Positions 19,456 through 28,813 of a stretch of DNA of 41,778 bases are shown here, piece by piece. The stretch spans positions 1 to 41,778 of IMG/VR virus record IMGVR_UViG_3300022925_000055; one strand, given 5' to 3'. This DNA comes from a virus. The translations under genes and the position numbers were made by a program. Below the pieces are notes generated by a model that searched no databases, was not told the DNA's origin, and was given only the letters and a program-made list of their open reading frames with translations. Each line of letters begins with the position of its first letter. Positions within the stretch are counted from its first letter, which is position 1.

Positions 19456-20529
19456 TTGGCCGTTCAGAGAATTACCCTTAGGCGTGGTACCACTGCTCAG
19501 TGGGATTCAGCCAATCCAGTTCTTGAATTTGGTGAAATCGGTGTTGAGATTAGAACCGATGGAACAACAGCATTTAAGATGGGCGATAGCTCAACAGACT
19601 GGAGCAACCTAGAGCCTTTTGAAGCAGGAAGCTTCCAAGACTATCTTCTATCATCTAGCGTGGGAGAAAATGATGGAGTGGCTAGCCTAGACACAAATGG
19701 TCAGGTACCAACAACTCAGCTTGCAAATGCAGTCTCTGCAATTAACACTGCCATTACGGCACATAATACTACAACTAATGTACACGGCATCGCCAATACT
19801 GCTAATTTGGCAACAAGAGAGTATGTAGACAATGTTGCAGCTGGTATTGTTGCAAAGCCTGCTGTAGAGGCAGCTACAACATCTAACCTAGATGCAACCT
19901 ATGATAATGGAGCATCTGGTGTAGGGGCAACCCTTACTGCTAACTCTAACGGTGCATGGACATCTCTTGACGACGTGACCACAGACTGGGAATTGCTAGA
20001 TGGCATTCTTGTTAAAGATCAGACTAATGCTGCAGAAAATGGAAGATACGTAATTGAAGACCTTGGAGATGCAACCTCTCCTTGGGTTTTGCGTAGGTGC
20101 AGTCTTTGCGACGAGCCAAGCGAAATTCCAGGAATGTATATCTTCGTAAAGTATGGAACACTTAATGCTGGTGCAGGTTATGTAGCACTTGTAGATGATC
20201 CAGCAACATTTACTGTTGGAACAAGCGATATCACAATGACACAGTTTGCTGGAGGAGTATCTCTGACAGCGGGGACAGGAATAGTTGTAGCAGGAACCCA
20301 AATATCTGTAGACACGACAGTAATTGCAGAGTTGGTAGATCCAACATTTACTGGAACACTAACTGCAGACGCAATAGATGCTGTATCGGTTACTGGTGGA
20401 ACAATTATTGGAAATCTAACGGGCAATGCAGACAACGCCCTGAAGATTAACAATCGCTCTCTCTTTGTTCAGGCTAATGCACCTAGCAGTGGTATGGTAT
20501 CTGGAGATATTTGGATTAAGACTGCTTAG
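19456..20529 (+). CDS. Second tail fibre with Mtd-like N-terminal domain
   Basis: This 357-aa protein starts at TTG with TAGGAG 8 nt upstream. LRRGTTAQWDSANPVLEFGE at about residues 7-26 is the Mtd-type N-terminal domain. TTNVHGIANTANLATREYVD matches the repeat of the 16056 fibre. The middle domain (about 140-265; GVGATLTANSNG...ENGRYVIED) is a known fibre type, and the C-terminus ends APSSGMVSGDIWIKTA. It is a likely alternative receptor-binding fibre. Confidence 0.8.
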   Translation: MAVQRITLRRGTTAQWDSANPVLEFGEIGVEIRTDGTTAFKMGDSSTDWSNLEPFEAGSFQDYLLSSSVGENDGVASLDTNGQVPTTQLANAVSAINTAITAHNTTTNVHGIANTANLATREYVDNVAAGIVAKPAVEAATTSNLDATYDNGASGVGATLTANSNGAWTSLDDVTTDWELLDGILVKDQTNAAENGRYVIEDLGDATSPWVLRRCSLCDEPSEIPGMYIFVKYGTLNAGAGYVALVDDPATFTVGTSDITMTQFAGGVSLTAGTGIVVAGTQISVDTTVIAELVDPTFTGTLTADAIDAVSVTGGTIIGNLTGNADNALKINNRSLFVQANAPSSGMVSGDIWIKTA

Positions 20530-20537
20530 GAGCTAGC

Positions 20538-21758
20538 ATGGCACAAATCGCTATATATGTTGACAGCATTGGCTCTACATCAGCTAGTGGTCGCCTAAAC
20601 GTTTATAATGCTAGTCCTTCCATGGGTGCAACAGCATATGGACATCTTTTTCTCGATCTTTACACAAGAATTGGTAGCAGTAGTGGTGCAGCCATTAACA
20701 AACTTGTAACACTAAACTGGTCAAGAACAGGGCTAAGCCCAGGAACTACCTATGATTTGGACGCATGGATGGACACATCTACGTCTACTCCTGGTAACTT
20801 TTTTGACGGCTCAGCAAGTGCAATTTATGCAACTAGCGTATCATTTACTACAACAGCTGCAGCTCCAACTTGGACAGATAACAGCATTACCTCTACTGCC
20901 AGAGTTGGATCATACTATAGCAGCTCTATTAGTGCTAGTAATGCAACCTCCTATACCTGGAGTGGTCTTCCACCAGGAATAAGTGCAAGTGGTGGATCTA
21001 TTTCAGGTACTCCATCTAGCAGTGGAAGCTACAGTGTTAGCTTTTATGCTTCAGGTCCAGGAGGAAACAGTTCTACTATTACTAGAACAATCAACGTAGC
21101 AAACAGATACCCATCATGGACAGACAACACTGTATCAACTAGTATGAGGCAAGGGGTTTATTATTCGGATGGGGTAAGTGCAAACTATACTAGCTATTAT
21201 ACTGCTTCTGGTAGCATTCCTGCTGGACTTAGCTTTAATACTAGCAATGGAACATTCTCAGGAACACCTACAAGTCCAGGAAGCACATATACTTTTGCTT
21301 TCCAAGCATTTAATGCTGACGGGGAAGGAATAGGAACATCTAACTTTACCGTCACCGTCAAATATCCACTGGCAACTTGGACTGACGATACGATATCAAC
21401 AGCATTTGCTATTGATACTCCGTATTCTGACTCTATATCTGCAAGCAATGCTGCTGGATATGCAGTTTCTTCTGGAGCACTTCCAGATGGAATATCGCTA
21501 GATACTTCGACAGGTGTAATTTCTGGAATACCAGTTGCACCTGGAACCTTTAACTTTACACTGTCTGCTTATAATGGCAGTAATGAGTATATCTATACAT
21601 CTCCTTTTTCAGTCACTATTGATGACATTGGCGGAAAAGTATTTGTGTATGACGGATCTAGCTGGATAGAACGAGAGCTAGATACATATAATGCTGGTTG
21701 GTCAAAGGCAACTGTATACTATTATGATGGTACACAGTGGCAAAAATCACTGCAGTAG
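20538..21758 (+). CDS. Minor tail protein with three Ig-like (He_PIG-type) domains
   Basis: In this 406-aa protein, an N-terminal domain of about 110 residues is followed by three units, each opening with W-x-D and containing G-x-x-x-x-G-T-P (LPPGISASGGSISGTPSSSG, and two more). The C-terminus YYYDGTQWQKSLQ parallels RYNGSSW of the 9604 gene, so the two are modular paralogues. Ribosome site TAGGAG overlaps the upstream stop. Confidence 0.8.
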   Translation: MAQIAIYVDSIGSTSASGRLNVYNASPSMGATAYGHLFLDLYTRIGSSSGAAINKLVTLNWSRTGLSPGTTYDLDAWMDTSTSTPGNFFDGSASAIYATSVSFTTTAAAPTWTDNSITSTARVGSYYSSSISASNATSYTWSGLPPGISASGGSISGTPSSSGSYSVSFYASGPGGNSSTITRTINVANRYPSWTDNTVSTSMRQGVYYSDGVSANYTSYYTASGSIPAGLSFNTSNGTFSGTPTSPGSTYTFAFQAFNADGEGIGTSNFTVTVKYPLATWTDDTISTAFAIDTPYSDSISASNAAGYAVSSGALPDGISLDTSTGVISGIPVAPGTFNFTLSAYNGSNEYIYTSPFSVTIDDIGGKVFVYDGSSWIERELDTYNAGWSKATVYYYDGTQWQKSLQ

Positions 21759-21760
21759 TA

Positions 21761-21769
21761 TGATAAAAT
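21761..21769 (+). promoter_or_regulatory. Extended -10 promoter (TGATAAAAT)
   Basis: One mismatch from TATAAT. The ATG at 21784 has AGGAGA upstream. Confidence 0.5.
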
Positions 21770-21783
21770 AAAGTAGGAGAATT

Positions 21784-24700
21784 ATGACACAGCCAGCCAA
21801 CCTTTATGCGGAGAAGGTATTTTCAGAACACCCGCTAGCTCTTTGGTCACTGGATGATTCTTCAGAATTCCTCTCTCTGATATCACAACAAAACAAAAAG
21901 TTAGTAAACTGGAATGTTTCTGGCGGTACGGCAACAACAGCTCAGCTTTCTGGATTAAGTGCACCAGTGGTAAGTCCAACAACAGAGATTGACTTCTCTG
22001 GCACAAGCCAAGTTATAGCTATTAGCCCAGACGTAATATCAACACAAGATTTAGATTCAGATAGAGGAAGTTTTAATATATCCTTTTACCTATATTCTCA
22101 GAATTCAGCCATAGACTCTGTTGACGTAGGATACGAGTATACTGATGGAACAACAACACAGGTTCTAGAAAATTTTGAGATTGCTGGTACTGGTGTTTGG
22201 GCATTTGTATCAAAAACATTTGATATTCCTGATACCTCATCAAACTTACGAATAGTTATCAAGGTAAACGCCAGCTCTGACGGTAACTATAGCTGCTATA
22301 TAAATGCAATTTCTATGGCACAGTGGTCAGAGAACTATGCTACAGCAAGCTCTGGTGTTGCTTCTAACAGCCTTTACTCTTTGCATGGAGCAAGTATTGG
22401 CATCACAAATGCCCCAGCAGTTAGGGCAGCAGCATATGGTCTTGGAGAAAACCCAGGATACTACTTAGCATCAGAAAATAAAATGTATGCATACAATGCT
22501 GGGTTTCCTATTGTGTATGGCTCATCCAATGCAACAAAGATTATTGAAAACCCTAACGGACCATCACTAATATTGCCAGGTCTAGGCCTAATGAATGAGT
22601 CTGGAAGATATAAAGATCTCACACTAGAATTTTGGATGAGGGTATCAACAAGCTCCTATACTGCTACTAGGATTATGGGTCCAGTAGCTTCTACAGACGG
22701 GCTATACGTAGACGGCCAATTCCTGACATTTAAGCTAGGCAATCAAACGATGTCCCACTTTGTTGGAACCTGGGGCAGACCAATGTTGGTCCACCTTAGA
22801 TTTATTGAAAACTCTATTAGCATGCTAATTAATGGAGAAGAGGTTGTGTCTATGATTGTAGATACTGCCACTATAGATTTGCCAGCCAGAACAAACGAAA
22901 CACTGTCCTCTCTTTTCTATGGCTTTGATCAAGACTGGGTAGGATTCTATGGCAGTGATGACTTCCTTTACTTCGATATAGAGTCTCCAGCCCTATACTC
23001 TTATTCTGTGCCATCTGTTGTGGCAAAGCGTAGATTTATCTACGGTCAAGGTGTAGAGTATCCAGAAAATAGCAACAGCTCCATATCGGGTTCAGCAGCT
23101 ATCATTGACTATCGTAATTCCGAGTATGCAAACAACTACTTATACCCAGATCTTGGATTATGGAATCAGGGAATATCAGAGAATATATCCACTACTTCTG
23201 ACAGTATTAGTGCACCAGATTACGAGCTTCCATCTGTATTTCTTAAAAACTCAAATGAGTCAGGCTGGCTAGAGGCTTGCAGAGTTGCAAATACAGAGAA
23301 CAGGCCATACTTTAGCTTTGGGCTTGACGATGAGACAGACCCTGGAGGCTACCTTCTATTTAACAGCATTGACCTGCTGCAAAAAGATCTTAAGGCTGCC
23401 TACATTGTTTTTAGGTCAGACTCAACTAGCCAGCAAACACTATTCTTAATTGAGGACAAAGTGACTGGAAACTACTTCGAAGTTTCTGTTAGCGACTCAC
23501 AGCTTATCTACCAGCTATCATACAACTCAGAAATAACCACTGTGACTAAGGAAGACCAGCACATTGTGGGTATTAGTGCTGCAGCTGGAATTGACATAGA
23601 TAGGTTTGCAGAAACATACGGCTCAAACATATCTTCCTTCTTCGGTGCCAAGAGTAGACTAAGGATGTATGTTGGAGGCAAGCCAGGATACAATAATACT
23701 TTTACTGGTAGGATATATAAGGTTGGGCTCTCTACAGCAAGAAACCTTAGAAAGGTTAGCGAGTTCTTTACTGATGACGGAACATCTGTAAATATTCAAA
23801 ATCTTTTTGAGGACTACCTTGCAGCAGATCCATCGGGAATCTATGGTGGAGACTACGACACTACAAGCACAGACTTTTTAGATGGTGGATTTCCAGACTC
23901 ATTCTTAATTAGTAGCACTCTATATGGCCACACAGCTACATATACCCTATTCCCTAAACTATACTTAGGAGCATTTATTCTAGATGTTGCAGTAGACTCT
24001 GCTTGGCAAGACTACCTGCCACTAAAATACTTTGCCAAAAATGTTTCAGATATTGAGGGCAATACAGAGTATGCACTAGATTACTTACAGATAAATCTAG
24101 ACAGCCCAACTGTCTATGCTCAGGATGGAGATAGCTACAACACAAGCAATGCATCTGTAAAGACATACGTTTCATTCCAGTATCTTGCCGATGGTGCCAA
24201 CGTCCTTTCTGAAAACATAGCCAACTCCTATCCTGCACCACTAAGCAGGTCTGTAGAGCCAGGAGATGAATGGACTACTTCTAAGTATGAGATTGTGGAT
24301 GGCTCTATTGTCTTTCCACCTAAGAATGTAAGCTTTGATGACATTGCAGTAGTTATACATATTGATATGAATATTGCAGGAGTGCAGAGCGGAAACATTA
24401 GGATAAGTTCTTTGCAAATAGCCTCTCAGGTGCAAGAGGAAGCATCGCTGACTCCAATTAACACTAAGCTAGGTCAGGATATTTACCCTTACATAAAGAA
24501 GGGTATTTACTATGACTACTCAGCACCAAACCCAGTTCAAATCTATAAAAACAGCAGCCCATATCTATATATCTGTGATGATACAGGAATTCAGCTAGTA
24601 GGGGATACCTCAGCAGATAGAGCAATTCGTTTCCCAATTAATCCACAGAGATCTGCCACATATAGAGTTGGTGGAGTGCAGATGCTAATGAGGTATCACG

Positions 24701-25326
24701 AACAGTCATTCCCAACAACACCAGAAAAGGTAATGACCATATCCTCAAGAGACCAATCCATAATCGGATATGTTGTTGCCGAAGAATCCTCTCAGACCAG
24801 AGGAAGGCTCTATTTTGAAAATGAGGCTGGAGTAGAGGCACCAGGTGTATCACTCTTTGTTAATGGGAATCTAGTTCGTAATGGATACTTACTTGGTAAT
24901 GAATGGAATATGATAGGTGTTCAGATGGCAGAACCTCTAAATATGGATAGTTTTTCTGGATTTGTAGATATTTCTGGTAATATTGGGGTAGATTTAGTTT
25001 CAAGTTATAAGATTGCTCCAGATAAGACTGGTGTTACAACAAAGTTTAGAACGTGGGCAGAGCTAGAAAGCATTCTTGATGACGAAGGTATCAACCCAGC
25101 TACATGGGGGAACTTCCTATCTCACGTCCCAGTCATAACATGGGCCAATGTGCTTTACATCCCAACCACTATTCAGTATCTTATTGACATAGCTGGCATA
25201 TATAAGACTTATATTGGAACAAACAAGTTTATTGTCTCTGATACTAGCAGCTTATTGTTTAATAATTACAAGTATCGAGCATATATTGGTGCAGTTTGGA
25301 ACTCAAGTGTTGTTTCTCCAGTTTAA
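21784..25326 (+). CDS. Large minor tail protein with LamG-like domain
   Basis: In this 1180-aa protein, the opening ANLYAEKVFSEHPLALWSLD is a phrase common in actinophage minor tail proteins. Around residues 275-370 a concanavalin/LamG-like segment occurs (LTLEFWMRVSTSS..RIMG...LVHLRFIENSISMLINGEEV). More beta-rich blocks follow. It is probably a large baseplate or tail-tip spike contacting the cell surface. There are no obvious catalytic motifs. It is the last gene before the head cluster. Confidence 0.8.
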   Translation: MTQPANLYAEKVFSEHPLALWSLDDSSEFLSLISQQNKKLVNWNVSGGTATTAQLSGLSAPVVSPTTEIDFSGTSQVIAISPDVISTQDLDSDRGSFNISFYLYSQNSAIDSVDVGYEYTDGTTTQVLENFEIAGTGVWAFVSKTFDIPDTSSNLRIVIKVNASSDGNYSCYINAISMAQWSENYATASSGVASNSLYSLHGASIGITNAPAVRAAAYGLGENPGYYLASENKMYAYNAGFPIVYGSSNATKIIENPNGPSLILPGLGLMNESGRYKDLTLEFWMRVSTSSYTATRIMGPVASTDGLYVDGQFLTFKLGNQTMSHFVGTWGRPMLVHLRFIENSISMLINGEEVVSMIVDTATIDLPARTNETLSSLFYGFDQDWVGFYGSDDFLYFDIESPALYSYSVPSVVAKRRFIYGQGVEYPENSNSSISGSAAIIDYRNSEYANNYLYPDLGLWNQGISENISTTSDSISAPDYELPSVFLKNSNESGWLEACRVANTENRPYFSFGLDDETDPGGYLLFNSIDLLQKDLKAAYIVFRSDSTSQQTLFLIEDKVTGNYFEVSVSDSQLIYQLSYNSEITTVTKEDQHIVGISAAAGIDIDRFAETYGSNISSFFGAKSRLRMYVGGKPGYNNTFTGRIYKVGLSTARNLRKVSEFFTDDGTSVNIQNLFEDYLAADPSGIYGGDYDTTSTDFLDGGFPDSFLISSTLYGHTATYTLFPKLYLGAFILDVAVDSAWQDYLPLKYFAKNVSDIEGNTEYALDYLQINLDSPTVYAQDGDSYNTSNASVKTYVSFQYLADGANVLSENIANSYPAPLSRSVEPGDEWTTSKYEIVDGSIVFPPKNVSFDDIAVVIHIDMNIAGVQSGNIRISSLQIASQVQEEASLTPINTKLGQDIYPYIKKGIYYDYSAPNPVQIYKNSSPYLYICDDTGIQLVGDTSADRAIRFPINPQRSATYRVGGVQMLMRYHEQSFPTTPEKVMTISSRDQSIIGYVVAEESSQTRGRLYFENEAGVEAPGVSLFVNGNLVRNGYLLGNEWNMIGVQMAEPLNMDSFSGFVDISGNIGVDLVSSYKIAPDKTGVTTKFRTWAELESILDDEGINPATWGNFLSHVPVITWANVLYIPTTIQYLIDIAGIYKTYIGTNKFIVSDTSSLLFNNYKYRAYIGAVWNSSVVSPV

Positions 25327-25328
25327 TG

Positions 25329-25337
25329 TGGTATAAT
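25329..25337 (+). promoter_or_regulatory. Extended -10 promoter (TGGTATAAT) opening the head cluster
   Basis: Starts 3 bp after the TAA of the large tail gene. The ATG at 25345 is 7 nt after the hexamer without a ribosome site. Confidence 0.7.
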
Positions 25338-25344
25338 ATTGTTC

Positions 25345-25734
25345 ATGGGTAATAAGAAAGAAAAGCAAGATTTATTCGCAGAAGCACTAGGAAAAGCTAA
25401 GCTAACACTAATGCCACAGTCTGGTTACGCCTGGGGCGTATACGTTTGGAAGAAATCAAACGGAAAATGGTTTACCGATGGTAACGGAAATGTTCTAAAT
25501 GTTCCTGCCAACAAGGGTGACCAGAACCAAATTCAGAAACTTAAAGATGCTGCAAGGCATTATGGAGAGCCAGAGGGAGAGGCAATATTCTTCCCTGGAT
25601 CAGCAAGAATTACAGATGAAGAGCATAGCGAACAGATGGACAGAATGAAGCAAGGACTAATTCCTTCCATGAATGACGTTGGTGCCCTCATAGCTGCAAA
25701 ACAGACACTTAACGCATATGGAGATGAAGGCTAA
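25345..25734 (+). CDS. Protein of unknown function before the portal
   Basis: 129 aa from the ATG at 25345. An in-frame TTG at 25339 is rejected since it lies 1 nt past the -10. Features are SGYAWGVYVWKKSNGKWFTD and a helical C-terminus. It overlaps the portal start as TAATG, so it is co-translated with portal. It occupies a place where a terminase might be expected but shows no ATPase or nuclease motif. Confidence 0.7.
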   Translation: MGNKKEKQDLFAEALGKAKLTLMPQSGYAWGVYVWKKSNGKWFTDGNGNVLNVPANKGDQNQIQKLKDAARHYGEPEGEAIFFPGSARITDEEHSEQMDRMKQGLIPSMNDVGALIAAKQTLNAYGDEG

Positions 25735-27338
25735 TGTCAGAAGCAAATGAATACATCGTTGGAGCCAGACTGGGAGAGACAAAGCCAGAGGTAGATAAGT
25801 TTCAGCAACAGGACCCATTTAACAAGTCCTGGGATGACCTCAAAGGACTAAACGGTCTAGATGCAAACTTTAAGCGTAGGGCTACAAGGATTGCCAAGAA
25901 TGCCGTAGAGCCAACAGACGCTTACCTAAGAAACGCTGGTGCAATTAGAACTGGTGATGGTGCTAGTTCTAAGGAGATTAACCCAGGTGCTGTCTATCAC
26001 AATGGGTACGGGATGTTTGATGTAATTACCCCACCATGGAATCTCTATGAGCTTGCTAACTTCTACGACACCTCATTTGCAAACCACGCAGCCATTGATG
26101 CAAAGGTAGAAAACATTGTAGGTCTAGGCTACGACTTTGAGATTTCTAGACGAGCTATGATGCAGCTAGAGTCAAATACTAATGAGACTGCTGTAGACAA
26201 AGCAAGGCGTAGAATTGAAAGAATGAAGATTGAGGTCCGTGACTGGATAGAAGGCCTTAACCAGGATGACTCTCTTACACATATTCTAATGAAGTTCTAT
26301 ACAGATGTGCAGGCTACTGGAAATGGATACCTAGAGATTGGTCGTAAAACAAATGGCGAGATAGGTTATCTAGGACACATCCCTGCTACAACAATGCGTG
26401 CCCGCAGACTTCGTGACGGCTATGTTCAGATTATTGGACAGAAGGTTGTCTACTTTAGAAACTTTGGGGCAAGGAACCAGAACCCAGTAACCAATGACCC
26501 AAGACCAAATGAGATTTTGCACTACAAGGAGTATTCACCACTAAATACTTTCTATGGTGTTCCAGATATTATGTCTGCCGTTTCCTCACTACACGGCGAC
26601 CAGCTAGCATCACAGTATAACATTGACTACTTTGGAAACAAGGCAACACCAAGGTATATCGTTACTCTAAAGGGTGCAAAGCTATCTGCAGATGCAGAGG
26701 ACAAGCTGTTCAGATTCCTACAGACTAACCTGAAGGGTCAGAACCACAGGACACTCTACATCCCACTACCTGGCGATAACGATATGAACAAGGTAGAGTT
26801 CGATATGAAGCCAATTGAGAATGGTGTCCAAGAGGCATCGTTTAACGAATACAGGCTTCGTAATAGAGATGACATTCTAGTAGCACATCAGGTTCCTCTA
26901 TCAAAGATTGGTGGTGCAGACTCTTCTTCTATTGCTTCTGCACTTGCTCAAGATCGGACATTTAAGGAGCAGGTAGCTAGACCAGCACAGACCAACCTTG
27001 GCAAGATGATCAACAAGATTATTCGAGAGAAGACAGACATCTTCGAGTTTAAGTTCAACGAGCTTACCCTGACAGATGAGATTGCACAGTCACAGATTCT
27101 TGAAAGATATGTTAAGACTCAGGTTATGACACCAAATGAAGCTAGAGAGGCCCTGGGCCTACCACAGCGTAATGGTGGAGATGACGTATTTGAAATGTCT
27201 TCTAGACAGTCTACTGATGCACGAGCTAACCTAGCAGGTAATCGTGAAAGAGATGCAGAAAGAGCAAATAATCAGTCAGATGGTGATGCTACGATTAATG
27301 GTCGTAATGCCCAAGGGGAAGGAAATGCCTCTAACTAA
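25734..27338 (+). CDS. Portal protein (PBSX/HK97-like)
   Basis: This 534-aa protein forms the twelve-fold ring at the head vertex. The region AAIDAKVENIVGLGYDFEIS, the FYTDVQATGNGYLEIGRK segment, GYLGHIPATTMRARR and SPLNTFYGVPDIMSAVSSLH with QYNIDYFGNKATP are characteristic of PBSX-family portals. The C-terminus is Asn/Asp-rich and probably flexible. Its length is usual for the family. Confidence 0.9.
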   Translation: MSEANEYIVGARLGETKPEVDKFQQQDPFNKSWDDLKGLNGLDANFKRRATRIAKNAVEPTDAYLRNAGAIRTGDGASSKEINPGAVYHNGYGMFDVITPPWNLYELANFYDTSFANHAAIDAKVENIVGLGYDFEISRRAMMQLESNTNETAVDKARRRIERMKIEVRDWIEGLNQDDSLTHILMKFYTDVQATGNGYLEIGRKTNGEIGYLGHIPATTMRARRLRDGYVQIIGQKVVYFRNFGARNQNPVTNDPRPNEILHYKEYSPLNTFYGVPDIMSAVSSLHGDQLASQYNIDYFGNKATPRYIVTLKGAKLSADAEDKLFRFLQTNLKGQNHRTLYIPLPGDNDMNKVEFDMKPIENGVQEASFNEYRLRNRDDILVAHQVPLSKIGGADSSSIASALAQDRTFKEQVARPAQTNLGKMINKIIREKTDIFEFKFNELTLTDEIAQSQILERYVKTQVMTPNEAREALGLPQRNGGDDVFEMSSRQSTDARANLAGNRERDAERANNQSDGDATINGRNAQGEGNASN

Positions 27339-27343
27339 AATTG

Positions 27344-27395
27344 TGTTATAATTGTATTACATTTTTGTAACTTTTACACAAAAGGGGTATATAAT
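27344..27395 (+). promoter_or_regulatory. Tandem promoters before the protease gene
   Basis: TGTTATAAT (27344-27352) and TATAAT (27390-27395) lie 37 bp apart. The second is 8 nt before the ATG at 27404, so it gives a leaderless message. The first gives a leader of about 45 nt without a ribosome site. Confidence 0.6.
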
Positions 27396-27403
27396 AAACT
27401 AGT

Positions 27404-28786
27404 ATGACTATTTCAAAATCGCAGTTTACAACAGAGGGAGACAATCTCCGTCTGTCGATGCCCTTTTCTAAAGTTGATAAAGAGCGTCGCATCGTTTCGG
27501 GTTTTGCTACCCTAGATAATGTAGACCGCCAAGATGATATTGTAACCACGGACGCATCTCTAAAAGCATTCGCTAAGTTCCGTGGAAACATCCGTGAAAT
27601 GCACCAGCCACTTGCAGTTGGCAAGATGATTGCATTTAAAGAGGATAAGTACTTTGACCCAGAATCCAAGAAGTTTTATTCTGGCGTATACGTATCAGCA
27701 TATGTTTCAAAGGGTGCACAGGATACTTGGGAAAAGGTCCTGGATGGCACCCTTTCTGGTTTCTCTATTGGAGGAAGAATGAATGACTGGGATGACGCAT
27801 ACGACGAGAAGATGGATAAGTCCATTCGTGTAATTAAGGAGTATGACCTAGTAGAGCTATCGCTAGTAGATACACCAGCCAATCAGTTTGCAAACATCAT
27901 GTCTATCGAAAAGGTAGACGGCGTTGATGTCGTCAAGGGTGACGTAGCAGACGTTGAGATTGAAAATGTTTTTTGGGATGAAGAGTCTGGAATGGTTCTA
28001 ATTACTCAGGATGATTCCGCATCTAGTCCGATTAACGGAAATGCGATGAAGAATATAGGTTTCGTTGAAAAGAATGACAACGAGAAATCAGAAATGATAA
28101 AGTTCTTAGTTGATAGTGCTAAAGGCATTGATCTTTCTAAGATGAACAAGGAGGTAAGTCCTATGACTGAAGAAAACACAACTCCAGCTGATGAGGCTGT
28201 AGTAGAGAAATCAGACGAGGTCGCTCCAGAGGCAGTTGCCGTAGCTGAGGATGCCACAAAGGCAGACGAGGCAGAGGTTGCCAAGACAGATGACATGGAT
28301 GAAGATGACATGGAGGAGAAGTCCGAAGATATGGACGAGACCGAAGAGAAGTCAGACAACATGGAAGAGGAAGAAGACGACAAGTCCTACGACAAGGAGA
28401 AGTCAGATTCCGTTGAGGCATCTGTTGAGACAACTGAAGAGGTATCAAAGTCAGACGATGTATCTGAAGCAGTTTCCGAACTGAAGGATGGAATTACATC
28501 AGCCTTTAGCGATCTTTCAGCAGTTGTTAAGTCTCTAAACGAGCAAATTGCTGATCTAAAGAAGTCACTTGATGGAGCCAATGCAGAGATTAAAGCCGTA
28601 AAGGACGAAGTCACTGCAGCCAAGAGTGGTCTTGATGAGTTTGGAAAGAGGGTAGATGCTGTAGAAACAGACACCGCTTTCCGCAAATCTGGCGATCTAG
28701 GCGAGATCGTGCAGTACCAACCAGAACAGGTTGAAAAATCAATATGGGGCGGACGTTTCCTCAAAACTGCCGACTTATTTAGTTAA
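27404..28786 (+). CDS. Prohead protease fused to scaffold domain
   Basis: In this 460-aa protein, residues about 15-175 are a caudovirus prohead serine protease: REMHQPLAVGKM (His67), LSGFSIGG (Ser121) and EYDLVELSLVDTPAN. Residues about 254-355 are extremely acidic (long Asp/Glu runs with Met and Lys). A coiled coil follows (IADLKKSLDGANAEIKAVKD), with a C-terminal SIWGGRFLKTADLF that may bind capsid protein. Protease plus scaffold in one chain is known in HK97-type phages. An internal start makes the scaffold alone as well. Confidence 0.9.
   Translation: MTISKSQFTTEGDNLRLSMPFSKVDKERRIVSGFATLDNVDRQDDIVTTDASLKAFAKFRGNIREMHQPLAVGKMIAFKEDKYFDPESKKFYSGVYVSAYVSKGAQDTWEKVLDGTLSGFSIGGRMNDWDDAYDEKMDKSIRVIKEYDLVELSLVDTPANQFANIMSIEKVDGVDVVKGDVADVEIENVFWDEESGMVLITQDDSASSPINGNAMKNIGFVEKNDNEKSEMIKFLVDSAKGIDLSKMNKEVSPMTEENTTPADEAVVEKSDEVAPEAVAVAEDATKADEAEVAKTDDMDEDDMEEKSEDMDETEEKSDNMEEEEDDKSYDKEKSDSVEASVETTEEVSKSDDVSEAVSELKDGITSAFSDLSAVVKSLNEQIADLKKSLDGANAEIKAVKDEVTAAKSGLDEFGKRVDAVETDTAFRKSGDLGEIVQYQPEQVEKSIWGGRFLKTADLFS
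28148..28786 (+). CDS. Nested in-frame scaffold protein
   Basis: AAGGAGGTAA (28148-28157) lies 5 nt before an ATG at 28163 that is in frame with the protease (residue 254). The product MTEENTTPADEAVVEKSDEV... would be 207 aa: acidic region, coiled coil and capsid-binding end without protease. The layout is like lambda C/Nu3. The parent start is leaderless while this site is near-consensus, so the scaffold should be made in excess. Confidence 0.65.
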   Translation, partial: KEVSPMTEENTTPADEAVVEKSDEVAPEAVAVAEDATKADEAEVAKTDDMDEDDMEEKSEDMDETEEKSDNMEEEEDDKSYDKEKSDSVEASVETTEEVSKSDDVSEAVSELKDGITSAFSDLSAVVKSLNEQIADLKKSLDGANAEIKAVKDEVTAAKSGLDEFGKRVDAVETDTAFRKSGDLGEIVQYQPEQVEKSIWGGRFLKTADLFS

Positions 28787-28813
28787 GAAACAAATCACTT
28801 AGGAGGTGACAAA

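Noticed and set aside
16056-20529. Diversity-generating retroelement linked to the Mtd-like fibres
   Set aside because: Only the N-terminal Mtd-type domain is shared. No reverse transcriptase, template repeat or C-type-lectin end was seen in the window.
28006-28764. Ser-rich minus-strand frames across the scaffold region
   Set aside because: Reverse complement of Asp/Glu/Lys codons; no promoter or ribosome site, and the plus frame has a clear function.
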